A DNA stretch of 64,000 nt from Cyprinodon diabolis (GCA_030533445.1 CM060064.1:39277787-39341786); one strand, 5' to 3'. Numbered from the stretch's first letter, positions 10,501-21,285 are shown. Numbers and translations are program-made. The notes: generated by a model not told the origin, from the sequence alone.

Positions 10501-12292
10501 CCGAAAGTCTCTAAAAGGCCGGCCGCGGGGCCGGAGGCGAGGCAGAGTCTCTGGAGGGCGGCCGCGGGGCCGGAGGCGAGGCAGAGTCTCAGGGGGCCGG
10601 CCGTGGGGCTGGAGGCATGGCCGACGTTCCGGGAGCCGGAGGCGAGGCAGAGTCCCAGGGGGCCGGCCATGGGGCCGGAGGCAAGGCCGATTCACAGGAG
10701 GGGCTGCAGGGCTGAGGACAAGGCAGAAGTTCTGGAGGCCGACCGTTGGACGAAGGGAAAACAAAGTCCTTGGTGACTGCGGTTCAGGAGCAGACCCAGA
10801 GGTGGCCGCCGACTGCGGTTCAGGAACAGGAACAGAGGAGACCGCCGACTGCGGCTCCGGGTCAGGAACAGCGGAGCCCGCTGACTGTGGCCCCGAATCA
10901 GGAACAGAGACCACCGACTGTGGCCCCGAATCAGGAACAGAGGAGACCACCGACTGTGGCCCCGAATCAGGAACAGAGGAGACCACCGACTGTGGCCCTG
11001 AATCAGGAACAAAGGAGACCATCGACTGTGGCCCCGAATCAGGAACAGAGGAGACCACCGACTGTGGCCCCAAATCAGGAACAGAGGAGATCACCGACTG
11101 TGGCTCCAAGTCCAGCATGGAGGAAACCGCCCACGGCGGCACATGTTCAGTCTCTGAGGTGGCTTGATGTGCCTGCAGAGGGCTCTTGGCGGTTTGAAGC
11201 GCCTGCAGAGAGACCCTAGGAGGCATAATACCACATACCCCGAATTCTGACACCTCTTTAAAAGTCTGCTCAGGGGTCTCTGGACGGCACAGAGCTAACT
11301 CAGGGGTCTCTGGACGGCACAAAGCTAACTCAGGGGTCTCTGGACGGCACAGACCCGACTCAAGACGGCTCAGAACTGGCTCACGGCGACGCCGTCTCTT
11401 ACCTGGTTGGTATGTGAACTGGTTCTGAGGCTAGAAAATCAGGCGAGGTAACTGGCTCTAAAACTAAGGGGAAAGATATACTAAAGTGATCAGAAGCTAG
11501 GTTTGCAGGTTCACTAACTGGTTCTGACTCAAGGCTAACAGGTCTGCTAACGGGTTTGGACGCTAAGCTAACTGGTTTGATAATGGATTCGGACGGTAGA
11601 TCTGGCTGGCAGAGAGAGAAATGAGGTGGCATGAAGGGGAAGAGATCATCTCTATCCCCATAATAGAAATTCCAAAGGTCTGATTTCTGAATGTGGGGAG
11701 CTCTGACTGTCTGGGGTTCTATGGCTAGGGAAGCTGCGACGCTAACTGGAGATACAGATTTACTTCCGGGTTCTGACGCTAATGATTCTGGAATGCTTAC
11801 GGGCTCAAAAGTTAGAGATCCAGAAAAGATTACTGATTCTGAAGCTAGGGGAACTGAAACACTACTGGGTCCTGAAGCTAGGGGAACTGGATGGCTAACC
11901 GGTGCTGGAGCGGGGGAAAACGGAACGCTGGCAGACTCAGAGGCTAGGAAAACAGGTAAACTAACTGGTTCAGATCTGGGATCTGACTGGCGTAGAGCTC
12001 TAACTGTTTGGGGTTTGATTTGTGGACCGAATTTGAGTTTACTAACTGAGGATGCTAACTGTTTGTCTAGTAGGTGGCTAAGGAAACGGGATTGACTGAT
12101 CTGGCGAGGAAGAGGACTGGACATTACAGTTCTCTGATATTATATGTCTTGATAAGTAAAAAGGACTTACTAAAGTATATGTTGTTTCCCCAGCTTGGTG
12201 CTTTACTAAAAATTCAGGGATGGACTGATTTCAAGATTCAATGGAAGATGAAACCAAGAAAAATGAGGAAAAAGGAAGGCGGAGCACTTTAG
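7521..12292 (+). CDS. Secreted two-domain C-type lectin-like protein
   Basis: Five coding exons: 7521-7560, 8753-9157, 9335-9679, 9762-9850 and 12194-12292. All have GT-AG borders and consistent phases, giving 325 aa with no stop. Residues 1-20 are a hydrophobic signal peptide. CTLD1 (about 22-148) has Cys44, 124, 138, 146 and WIGL at 73-76. CTLD2 (about 155-263) has Cys173, 239, 253, 261 and WIGL at 203-206. The tail (264-325) carries the 'ADLTDP...QVLQQLGALL' and 'WTDFKIQWK' blocks I associate with fish macrophage-mannose-receptor-like lectins. No transmembrane helix is visible, so it is probably secreted. Neither domain has EPN/QPD or a clean WND, so classical Ca-dependent sugar binding is doubtful. 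A 2.26-kb element splits the last two exons. Confidence 0.85.
7860..8095 (+). repeat. Fish SINE/LINE-tail repeat in lectin intron 2
   Basis: A GATAAAGATAAG-rich start is followed by 'gagccccagggcagctgtgg', 'cttgccaccatcagtgtgtg', 'aatgggtgaatga' and 'gtaaagcgctttgg', then 'gtgctatataagtacaggcc'. This is the standard 3' region of a widespread teleost L2-derived repeat. A second, degraded copy is at about 15320-15440. Confidence 0.75.
8096..8752. other. Rest of lectin intron 2, nothing recognised
   Basis: AT-rich intronic sequence ending in a T-rich polypyrimidine tract and the AG before exon 8753. No repeat or coding signal was recognised. Confidence 0.6.
10336..11322 (-). CDS. Repeat-rich ORF of the LTR-like element
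   Basis: A 328-codon open frame with a Pro/Ser/Arg-rich product made largely of 12-residue repeats (VVSSVPDSGPQS type), encoded by the 36-bp minisatellite, followed by Arg/Pro-rich repeats (LRPRGRPPETLPR type). I recognise no gag, protease or other domain. The repeat period is a multiple of three, so long frames also appear on the + strand (for example 10487-11167). Openness is therefore weak evidence of coding. It may be nothing more than an element-internal repeat. Confidence 0.3.
   Translation of the reverse strand: MCRPETPELALCRPETPEQTFKEVSEFGVCGIMPPRVSLQALQTAKSPLQAHQATSETEHVPPWAVSSMLDLEPQSVISSVPDLGPQSVVSSVPDSGPQSMVSFVPDSGPQSVVSSVPDSGPQSVVSSVPDSGPQSVVSVPDSGPQSAGSAVPDPEPQSAVSSVPVPEPQSAATSGSAPEPQSPRTLFSLRPTVGLQNFCLVLSPAAPPVNRPCLRPHGRPPGTLPRLRLPERRPCLQPHGRPPETLPRLRPRGRPPETLPRLRPRGRPFRDFRLSSPTLGGLRFIFGLCFWLLALLPGPPSAHPGWVVFCFWTLKGRLEPALKWGAL
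10500..11125. repeat. Two adjacent minisatellites (about 42-bp and 36-bp units)
   Basis: 10500-10690 has imperfect repeats of about 42 bp built on 'ggccggaggcgaggcagagt'. About 10780-11125 has about ten copies of a 36-bp unit built on 'gactgtggccccgaatcagg'. Both are GC-rich compared with the AT-rich surroundings. Confidence 0.85.
11265..11352. repeat. 30-bp minisatellite, three copies
   Basis: Three units of the same ~30-bp repeat that is expanded to about a dozen copies at 1-420 (unit start GGGGTCTCTGGACGGCACAG). Confidence 0.85.
11399..12124 (-). CDS. Second ORF of the LTR-like element, Ser/Pro-rich
   Basis: A 241-codon open frame whose ATG overlaps the element's terminal TGTAATG. It begins MSSPLPRQISQSRFLSHLLD and continues as imperfect Ser/Pro/Val/Glu-rich repeats ('ASEPVS' type). 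The nonrepetitive N-terminal part could be a gag-like remnant, but I recognise no domain. Another open frame runs opposite (11691-12095), so coding status is uncertain. Confidence 0.3.
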   Translation of the reverse strand: MSSPLPRQISQSRFLSHLLDKQLASSVSKLKFGPQIKPQTVRALRQSDPRSEPVSLPVFLASESASVPFSPAPAPVSHPVPLASGPSSVSVPLASESVIFSGSLTFEPVSIPESLASEPGSKSVSPVSVAASLAIEPQTVRAPHIQKSDLWNFYYGDRDDLFPFMPPHFSLCQPDLPSESIIKPVSLASKPVSRPVSLESEPVSEPANLASDHFSISFPLVLEPVTSPDFLASEPVHIPTR

Positions 12293-14090
12293 TGTAACAC
12301 ATTTGGTTAATGTCCCCCTGCAAATGTATGATCCTTGTGTCTGTGGCTTTTGTTTTCACTTACATAATAGTTGCACATCATTTGGTCAATCATGCTGCAG
12401 ATGACACTGGTGTGTTTTTCTTGGTTCATTCAGAAAAAGGAAACTAGGATATTCTCTACAACACCTCATCTAACACCCACTTCACATCAAACCCTGATCT
12501 GCAAAAAATCCAAAGCTTTTCATCATGTTAGTTGTTACTTTGTTTTTTTAAGATTCTGTATCTGTTGAGATATTGAATACGCAGCAATATAAAAAGCAAT
12601 ATTTTGCAAATAAAAAGCAATATTTTCTTTAATTTTCTAATACATTTTATAAATCACTAAACTATAATTAAAAATAAAAGTAAACTAAACTAAAAAACTA
12701 AACATTTTGAAAAAGATATTGTGTTTGTTTTCTTGTAGAGGTTTTAGGAAGCCTATCTGCTGAGTGAAAGTTTGTAATGTATTCACTGCCTCTGGTGTCA
12801 CAATGTCACGAGACATTGGAATACAGGCACTATTTATCTGTTTCAATGAATTCTAGGTATTCTGTGATGCTGTAATTGCTAAAGTTATTGCTGACTGAAA
12901 TAGTAGTTGAATATGTAATATATATTATGCAGTGTGGTTGAAAATAAACAGAAAGGTTAAGCTTGAATGTTTTTTTTTTTTTTTATCTAATATTTTTCTA
13001 TTTGGTTGAAAACCGTAATAAGTGTCAGAAACCTTGGTCATGGATCTTGCAACAGAATTTTGACCCAAAACTCACAGCTAAAAACGGCCAAGAGGAAAAC
13101 ATTAGACTATTCTTAAGTGGACTTCTATGAGTCCTGCTTCACAAAGCAGGTTTAACAAACTCACATTCAAATCTGCAACTCTATACTGATTTAGCCTGAT
13201 GTTGGGAACACTGAGTTTTTGGTTTCACAATGGCTGCCATGAATGTATGTATATATATACAATATGAATTAAGTTTTTTTACACATAAAATATTCTATAA
13301 ATGTTTATACATTTAAAGTGGCCGTTTTGAAATCTATCAGGTTGACTGAATATGTCTTTATAATATCTGAAATGCATTTCTTCATAGTCAAAATAATACA
13401 AATGATGACCAGTAATATTAGAAATATGAAGATCTCACGTCATCCATAATGTTTATTTTAGATGTGGACAATTACATTTTGTTTGAAATGGTCATGTAGA
13501 CAAAGAGAAAATGTTTTTTTCAGATATCTGGAACAATATTTATACCAAATAGCATGCCAATATACATACCAAAATGGCTTGCCATAGCCTTTCGTAACTG
13601 TGATAATATTACAGGATTATTTTTTGAATGGTAGTGGATCAATGTTTCTATTTAGGTGAAATCCTCTGGCAGCAGGTGAAGATGAAGAATAAAAAAGTTG
13701 TAATAGATGAAACACCATCGTCTCATGGGGTTCTTCAGATTGATTCTGTCTTGTTTTGCAAAGTAAATACTGTCTGTTTACAGCCTCTTCGGATGTTATC
13801 ATACCAATAAATGAATGTTAATAGATGTTATCAGTTCCATGGAATGACTTCAGATTGTGCCAGTAGACACAGTAGGTTGTTATCAATGATTGAATCCTAA
13901 CCCTTAAGTGATTCCTTTTCCCCACGCATAATTAATTAATCTATTTAAGTGTAATCTGAGAATGATTTCATTAGTTCTTCATGCTTTTGATGTTTTTGGC
14001 TCAGTGGAGGGAGCTAATTTTAACGTACTGTATTTTTCCTGATAACACGCTTGTTTTGCCTCTAATCTACTAAGCTTGCCTGTTCCTCTC
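12293..14090. other. Lectin 3' UTR and flank
   Basis: Downstream of the lectin stop the sequence is AT-rich with poly(A)-signal-like AATAAA motifs at about 12608 and 12944 (+ strand). Which one is used is unknown. A poly-T run lies near 12970. No lectin exon or known repeat was recognised up to 14090. Confidence 0.5.
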
Positions 14091-14454
14091 TGAACGTTCT
14101 ACCAGATCTGTCTGTGGACTCCTTCTGTTGATCTATGGACCTCAGCGGCTGCAGGGGGGAGGAGGGGCACCGCCCAATCACTGACACTCTGGTTTAACCG
14201 TTCAGTCCATCCTCTCATAGGCAGGCCGGATCCAGAAGATGGACTGCCAAACGAGCTGTGGCGCAGAGCTGCCCAGAGTGTCCCCAAAGCAGCAACTCAC
14301 TGAGCAGCCAGGGATCTGATCCAGGTCAGGGAAACAGATCAGACAGGAACTGTTGTGGAATCCAGGAGTCCACAGCACGGTCAGGGGCTACAATCCGTAC
14401 AGGAACAGACAGATCCAGGAATACACAGAGTGTGAAGGCAGGTTAAAGGCAAGG

Positions 14455-14545
14455 CAAGACAAATTTATTTGTATAGCACAATTCAGTGCAAAGGCAATGC
14501 AAAGTGCTTTACATAATTAAAATATAGGAAAATAAAACAGTCAAA
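14455..14545 (+). repeat. Fish SINE tail ('caaatttatttgtatagcac')
   Basis: 'aaggcaaggcaagac' plus 'aaatttatttgtatagcaca' and 'caaagtgctttacataatta' is the common teleost SINE/LINE end. A diverged piece of the same type is at 31725-31795. Confidence 0.7.
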
Positions 14546-15440
14546 ACAAGTAGGAAAAAAAATTTATAAATAAAATAAAAAATGCAGAAACAAAAAAGAA
14601 CATTAAAAACAGTTGCACTAAAGAAAATTAAAAAAGTTGAACTAATAATGTTACAGTTGAACAGTTTAACTGTCGAAGGCAATCCTAAACAAATGTGTTT
14701 TTAGTCTTGATTTAAAGGAACTCAGGCTTTCTGGACTTTTACAGTTTTCTGTAAAAGTTTTCAGAGCTCCATGCGTCAAGCCATTAGACAGAAACGCACA
14801 GATGCAAACAGGCAGCCTCAGTTGTTGAGGGACAGAGACAAGACATGATACCGGAATAACTGCAGAAAATTTAAGCTGGTCTCAACCTAGGAGCCAGGCT
14901 TACGGGCTTACAACTGTACACCCACCTAGGAGCCAAGACATGATCAGGAGACAAGCCAAACACTAAACACCTCTCAACCCACTGGCTGCCGGGAACAATG
15001 ACGTCAACCTTGAAATAAACCAAATTAACCAAACAGACAATCAAACAGGTATCAAACAATGATCTGGCCCCAATAGCGGGGCTGAGCTGATTATAAAGCA
15101 GAACGTGAAGATGGATGAGATCAGTGATAATTAGAGACTGGGCAGAGTTAGGCAGGTGAGTGAGATGAACAATTAAGGTCAGCTATCAGGGCGGATCATG
15201 ACAGCAGGAGTTTGCCCTGCAAACTGTTGGGCCAAATCCCAGGTCTGGCTTTCAATTTTGTTGAGTCCTTGGGCTTAAACTATATGTGAAGAGAACTGAT
15301 GGTGACCAGAGGGCCTGGTGGCGCCTATACACGCCAGCTTCGCTTCTGTCAGTAGCATGGCAGCTGCGGCCACTATGTGGCTTGCCATGATGGTGTGCGT
15401 GTGAATGGGTGTACGTACATGTGTACATCTCAACTGTGAC
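14546..15440. repeat. Mosaic of degraded retroelement and SINE pieces
   Basis: 14780-15210 resembles the LTR-adjacent regions of fish gypsy elements (alternating 'gacaagacatgat', 'gggctgagctgattataaagc', 'ggcggatcatgacag'). 15300-15440 is a degraded copy of the SINE/LINE tail at 7860-8095 ('gagggcctggtggcgcc', then 'tggcttgccatgatggtgtg'). No coding capacity was found. Confidence 0.45.
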
Positions 15441-15614
15441 TCCTGTACTCTATTCTCAACATCTCACCCTATTTCTCCTGGTGAATTTTAGGAGAAACAC
15501 TTAAGATAAATCTAAATTGAGGCTGAGATGATAAACTTAAATATGTCTCATGAGCTATAGAAGAGCAAGTCTGAGCAGTAAAAGTTTCCTCATGGTGTTT
15601 GTAAAGGTCATTAA

Positions 15615-16237
15615 AGCTGAAGTCTGTAAGTTTTTAAAAATAACTTTTTTGTCATATTGGCTAAAACTGCCCCTATGCCCAGACAGCAGTACATGTGATA
15701 TGTAACCTGTGAAAAAAACTGCTTCAATTGGTCCCGCCTACTGCCTGTATTTCAATCTGGAAAGAATAATTCGGGACGAGTGAAAACAACCAATCACAGC
15801 CAGAGGAGCGTCTGATGAAGTGTCAATCACAGCTCACACACGCTGAATGCCCCCCAACCCCCACCGCTTAACCTGCCGCAGCGCCCGGCTGCCGCAGTCA
15901 GGAGGACGCGCGTGGAAGTCATGGCGGAGCGATAGCCACCAGCGAAAGAGAAACTGCCCTTACTGCCCCTGCTGACAACTGCTTACATGGCAAACTTCGG
16001 TATAACCAGCATCTTCTATCTAGCTGCTTGGAGGTGAGTGTTATCGCTCTTACCGGTTCACACTCCATGCCGCGTACGCTGCTTGGACGCTTCTGGTCGC
16101 ATGCGGTAGCCGCGCAGATGCTGTGAGAGGGGTGGGGCATGAGTGAAGCAGAGAGGGTGGGGGAGTGGCGTGAAACCTGTTTTTCTTCAAATTTTCAGTC
16201 CAAGTCGGCTCTCTTCTCAATGTTACAGACTGCAGCT
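15615..16237. mobile_element. TTAA-flanked nonautonomous DNA transposon
   Basis: A 623-bp element with near-perfect inverted ends (AGCTGAAGTCTGTAA at 15615; the complement of TTACAGACTGCAGCT ending at 16237), flanked by TTAA on both sides (15611-15614, 16238-16241). A TTAA target site fits Kolobok or piggyBac families. The GC- and CpG-rich centre (15850-16130) stands out from the AT-rich flanks and contains no transposase. Confidence 0.75.
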
Positions 16238-17869
16238 TTAATCCAAAACGTGTAAATGTTCATATTATTTTTTATGGATTAATTTATGGATTATTATGGA
16301 TTCACATTTGAAACTCCATTTGTCATAATTAATTGCTTACATTAATAGGTCAAGGTATGAGCTATTTAAAAAGCTTGATTGATTTGTATATGGATTTATT
16401 AGCTAAACCTAATCTAGTCATACATTTTTATTCTGTGATCATTTGAAAGAACGTCCACTTTTCTTATGCTGTCATATTCTAATCACCAAAGAAAATGTTA
16501 AATATTTGTTATCTTAGCATCAGATGAGCAGATCAATGGTCAGACTTCCTCCATAGATAATGAAAATAGGTAACAGAAAATCGCAGTAAAATTCTGTATC
16601 TATCTAAAACAAACTTTTACTTCTTTGATTAAGCAATCATGAAAACAGAAACCTGTTCAATTAAGAAAATGTCAAGTTTGTCAAAATGTGAAGTAGCTGA
16701 GCTACATCACCACTCATATTGCTTTCAGTAACCGATAGTTTGAATGGAAACCTGTCAAAGTTGTGTTAACAAGGAAAAGAATGTTCACCAAAGTCAAAGT
16801 TTGCATATGAAAATGTTAAAAGCCTGTTGTTTTCCTTTTTCCGAGGTTTAATCCCTATAGTCTTTGGCTCAGGCAAGTTTTTCAGGCCCTCAGGTGTTCT
16901 TTCAGCTGATGAGAAGTACTTTCGATATGGACACAACCTTACTAACTTTTTTTTCTCTTAAAAATACCACAGTAGAGATCTTTGTCCCAACAACCATGTT
17001 GTTTTACCATCAACAGCATTTTTACCACATGACTGCTGTGTTATTTCTAGCAAGTTAGGCTCCCACGCAGCAGCTTTTCTACTTCCTAAGAGTGCCCAGG
17101 AGGAACAACCTGGAGGGGAGGCTGCTGGTGTGGTAAGTGAGGAGCTCAGCAGCATGAAAGAAGAGTTCTGCAGAGGGTCATCAACATAGCCCAGGAGGTC
17201 TTCCCTCTGGAGGATATTGTCAAGTCTTGCAATCACGGCAGAGCTGGATATAACTTTGAGGATTCCTCCCACCCCAGTAACTACCTGAATGACCTGTTAA
17301 TGTTGAGCTGACTGTAGAGGTCACACAAAATTAAACAAAGGGATAGCTCCTTTCTGAGATTTATCACTATAGCCAACAGTCACAAAAGCAAATAATCATG
17401 TGCCCCTAAATATTACATAAATAAATGAACAATTTCTGCACAGTAACCAAATGTACTAAAGTAAAATTAACTGGCTATTCTCATGTTTACCATCTCGACT
17501 TCTGCCTGCACTGAATCACGCTGGTCATGCATGGTAGTCTGAGCTTCCTTTAAATGCAAGACCTTGCTAGTTTACCTGATTAGATAAGTTTTTGGCTATT
17601 CAATCTGCTGGTTCAAAGTGGTCTGCTATCAGATTCCAAAACACAGAGGATGACACTGCAGTGTTGCCAGTTGCCTTCAGGGGAGCTAAACCTGGCAGCT
17701 TCAGGTCTGGGAATCATAGTGGCTGCTTTAACACATCCCCTCATTCTTTTTTTATTCTTATCTATTTATACTTTTATTAAGTAAATAAATTGAGAAAATA
17801 TATTTTTCCTTATAATTGACTCCTACAAAACTTACTCACTGACTTGGATGATGTAAAATGGTCAGTGTA
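16238..17869. other. Intergenic, with one isolated lectin promoter-like block
   Basis: At 16792-16830 is 'caaagtcaaagtttgcatat' followed by 'gaaaat', matching the promoter-like block of the third lectin copy (17874-17900). No exon follows it. The remainder shows no gene or repeat I recognise. Confidence 0.45.
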
Positions 17870-18345
17870 ACCTACAAAGTCAGAGTTTGCATATGAAAAT
17901 TACATTAAGTTCTGAGGGTTTGTTAGAGGACACGTACCCTTTCCATCCACAGAAGTTGAGATCAAAACTGTATGCATATTGCTTAGTATGTGTGTTATAT
18001 TTTGGTGAAGTTCCAATTGAGGTGAAATGTTGTTTATTACTACTGTAAGAGTTTAAATCGGATGGATACACATTAAGTCTTAATGGAATAAATTAGGGTA
18101 ATAGAATAAATCAAGATTATCCACAGACTTGATATCTGCCGTTCGTTTAAATGAAATATTTAAATCACATTGTTTTTTTTGTTTTTTTGTTTTTTACGTT
18201 AATACTGCTATGTGAATTAAATAAATACAGATATTAGCTAAAGCTTTAAATTTACTCTTCTTTTCACTTTGCAGGAAGTTAAAAAAAAAAAACAAAAAAA
18301 AAAACGATGAACCAACTAATGAGTGTGACTCTTCTCTTTGGTGAG
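17870..18345 (+). pseudogene. Orphan 5' end of a C-type lectin gene, third copy
   Basis: A promoter-like block (17874-17955, with GTTTGCAT at 17885-17892 and 'ccctttccatccacagaag') precedes a signal exon 18275-18340. That exon has a cag acceptor, its ATG at 18307, encodes MNQLMSVTLLF, and ends in phase 1 at a gtgaga donor. The architecture and phase match the complete lectin gene, but the peptide differs, so this is an older paralogue. No lectin-domain exon is visible downstream to 29 kb. Confidence 0.65.
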
Positions 18346-20111
18346 AGTTTCAAACTGATTGATGGAATAATGAATACATTAAGGTTTGTCTTCGTAGTTT
18401 AAATTTTTTAACCAGAACTTTTATGAAATTATAGTTTTTTTGAAGTTGTAAAGTGAAGGTTTGGAAGAAATTTGTGTTTCTTTTCCCACAATCTAAACGA
18501 CTTCTCAGAATAAGAGTAAGTCAGAGTAAGATTTTAGATATTATCAAGGAACTTTACTGCTGTAAGAAAATATGTAAATAAAATATTAACAGTTTTGAAG
18601 GCCAAGTATTAGATTGCCAAAGATAGAGGATGCAGATCAAAGAGAACTTTGAACAAGAAGGAAAAACAAGATTTTAACATAGAGAACCCAGGGAAGGGCA
18701 CAGAGGGCTAGAGTTACAATGACTGCTGACTCCAGTGACAAGGTAGATGGCACCCTCTGGTGGGGAGCCAACCCACATTTGCTATCAACCTCACAGTGTC
18801 CTTTTTGTACCTGAGATAGTATAGATAAATAATCCTAACCTATTGCCTCTTTTAATTTACACACTCTGCTCTAATAACAAGGTTAATATACTAAAAAATA
18901 AAAAATACAGTCACATCAGGATCCCTATTCTCTTTTTATAACATATATAATTATATATATATGTTCTTCTATATATATATATATAATTATATTATATATA
19001 TAATAATTGGTAGACTTCATATGAGAATCAGAGAGATTTTAACAGGAGAACATGAGTTCTCATGTAAGCCAGTGGTGAAGTGGGTTTATTTTTGATATGT
19101 CTGCTTCTACCTCATGAAACCATCTTTCAAGAAACTATGTGAAACTGTTGCAAAGAGGAGTGGTCATTTACAGTTGAACACTTTTTTTTCTCTGTCTTTA
19201 CAAAATGACACATTTATAGACAACTTTTTCTTTATTTGTGTGCATTTATATATGTGGTAACTAGATCAGCATAAATAAGCAATATTTGCAAATCAGTCTT
19301 CTTCAAGGAGATCGTCCTTTGTGAGGACTAGTGGATTGGTTAGATATGCAAAACTGTACTGTCTCATAATGACACCTGAGTAAGGAACAGAAACTATTTG
19401 GTATTAACAAAGACTGCCAAAATGAGCTTGCCCCTTATTAGATTGCTCTCAAAAAATTTTTGATTCAATTCCATTTCACTTTCTAATATGATGAAATATA
19501 CAGCGATTTGCCAAACTATTGGCATTGCTTAGTGTTTTTTATTTTTTTTGCATTATAACAATAAACCTTGATGCCAGTTATATGGATTTTAAGATACAAA
19601 ATAATACAGAACTTTTAAGTGGAAAGAAATAAAATCGTTTTTTTCAAAGGTTTCATCCAAATAAATTTGTAATAAAAAAAACGGAAAGCTAAACCCTACA
19701 ATAACATGCAGCATTACCAATAGCTTCTATAAGTGAGCTCATAGGTAAATAGAGCCAAGCTCTGTGTAATTTAATCAATATAACTATAATTGTTCTAGAA
19801 CTTTGTTAGAGAAACATTAGTGAAAAAAGAGCATTACAAAGAACAGCAAATGAGACACATGTAGCCATGATGGCAAATAGATTGAAGAACTTTAGATTTT
19901 ACCAACAGTTGACACAGTCCTTTCTCCCAGGGATAGAAATTACTGGGTTCTTATTGTCTTAGAAGCTTTGTGAAATGCAAAATGCCTCCCTTTTTTTGTT
20001 TTTGGCCTTCAAAGTTCACACACCATAATATATTATTTTACCACTGTTTTATTTCTGCTTTTACTTCTATATTGAACCATTTTATAGATTCTTGGTAAAA
20101 AAGAGTCAGTT
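18341..20111. other. No gene recognised; AT microsatellite
   Basis: AT-rich sequence with an (AT)n tract at about 18945-19010. No coding signal. A Tc1-like snippet ('gcgatttgccaaactattgg', 19504) may be repeat debris. Confidence 0.5.
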
Positions 20112-20600
20112 ACAGTGAAGAAAATAAGTATTTGAACATCCTGCTATTTTGCAAGTTGTCCCCGTTAGATATCATGGAGGGCTCTGAAATTGTCATCATA
20201 GGTGCATGTAAACTTTGAGAGACATAATCTAGAAAAAAAAAATCCAGAAATCACAATGAATGATTTTTTACTATTTATTTGTATTATACAGCTACAAATA
20301 AGTATTTGAACACCCAAGAAAAATCAATGTTAATATTTGGCACAGTAGCCTTTGTTTTTAATTACTGAGGTCAAACGGTTCCTGTAGTTTTTCACCAGGG
20401 TTGCAGACACAGATCTTAGATCAGTCAGGTTTCTGACCTGTCACTAAGAAACATGTAGTTTGAACTCCCTCCAAAGATTCTCTTTTGGGTTTAGGTCTAG
20501 AGACTGGCTATGCCAAGCCAGAACCCGAATATGCTTCTTGTAGAGCCACTCCTTGGGTATCCTGGCTGTGTCGAAGGGAATATCAATTCACAGCATCAAA
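20112..20600 (-). mobile_element. Truncated Tc1 element
   Basis: Starts with a Tc1-type end ('cagtgaagaaaataagtatt'), with the internal direct repeat 'aagtatttgaacac' near 20300. It continues into the C-terminal part of a Tc1 transposase on the - strand (around 20470-20560: [12 protein letters not shown], containing the third catalytic acid). The other end and most of the gene are missing. Confidence 0.75.
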
Positions 20601-20932
20601 GTCACCGGGCGGGGTCCAAGCGCCAAATAAATTATTTCATAAGTGTCAACAAAACCTAATTGTGAGCTTTCTCTGTGTGAGTCTCACACAGAGAAAGCAA
20701 ATACATTTGCTTAAAAACTGTAAAAACCTTACTCACATTAAGCCGTTCTCTGTAGTGGAACAGGTTGTACACTGCAAAGCATTTAAATCTATATAAATCA
20801 ATGTTTCTTAGAATAAAAGCATTTTTTAATTGAAATGAGTAGGTAAGTACGACAGATTGCCAATTGAACAAGATAATTGACATTTAGAATAAGAAAAATC
20901 AACTGTCTTATTTAAATTGCATACCAATCCAT

Positions 20933-21285
20933 CCATTTTCTGTCACGCTTATCTCAAGCGGGGTTGCAAGGGGTGCTGGTGCCTATCTCCAGCTGCCTAC
21001 AGGCAAGAGGCAGGGTACACCATGGACAGGTCGCCAGTCCATCGCAGGGCAACACAGAGACATACACCCATTGATGCACATCTAAGGAGAAGGTGTGCAT
21101 GTGCAGAATTGGCTTTTAGAAAAGCCAATTAACTTAACAATCATATTTTCCGGCTGTGGGGGGGAAGCCACACATGCTCAGGGAGAACATGCAAGCCCCA
21201 TGCAGAAAGACCCCAGGCCAGGACTCAAACCAGGAACCTTTTTGCTGCAAGGCAACAGAGCTACCCACTGTTCCACTCATCAGCT
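20933..21285 (+). repeat. Fish interspersed repeat (ATCCATCC family)
   Basis: Begins 'caatccatccattttctgtc', then 'gtacaccatggacaggtcgc', 'cagtccatcgcagggcaaca', and ends near 'gctacccactgttccactc'. It is the most complete copy of the family here. Confidence 0.85.

Larger units (their letters stand above)
9869..12128 (-). mobile_element. LTR-retrotransposon-like element in lectin intron 5
   Basis: A 2,260-bp insertion starts TGTCAGG and ends CATTACA on the + strand (TG...CA ends). It is flanked by a perfect 5-bp direct repeat GTTCT (9864-9868 and 12129-12133), the size expected for Ty3/gypsy-type integrase. Read on the - strand, a purine run AAGTGGGGGGCTC (10341-10353) sits immediately before TGTAATGATC at 10340, as a polypurine tract precedes a 3' LTR. 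So 9869-10340 is a candidate 3' LTR. I find no second LTR copy at the other end, and no gag-pol: the interior is minisatellite and Pro/Ser-rich open sequence. It is best read as a nonautonomous or deleted LTR element. Confidence 0.65.

Noticed and set aside
10487..11167. Long + strand ORF, Gly/Arg- and Thr-rich
   Set aside because: Produced by stop-free minisatellites whose period is a multiple of three; several frames are open at once and no domain is seen.
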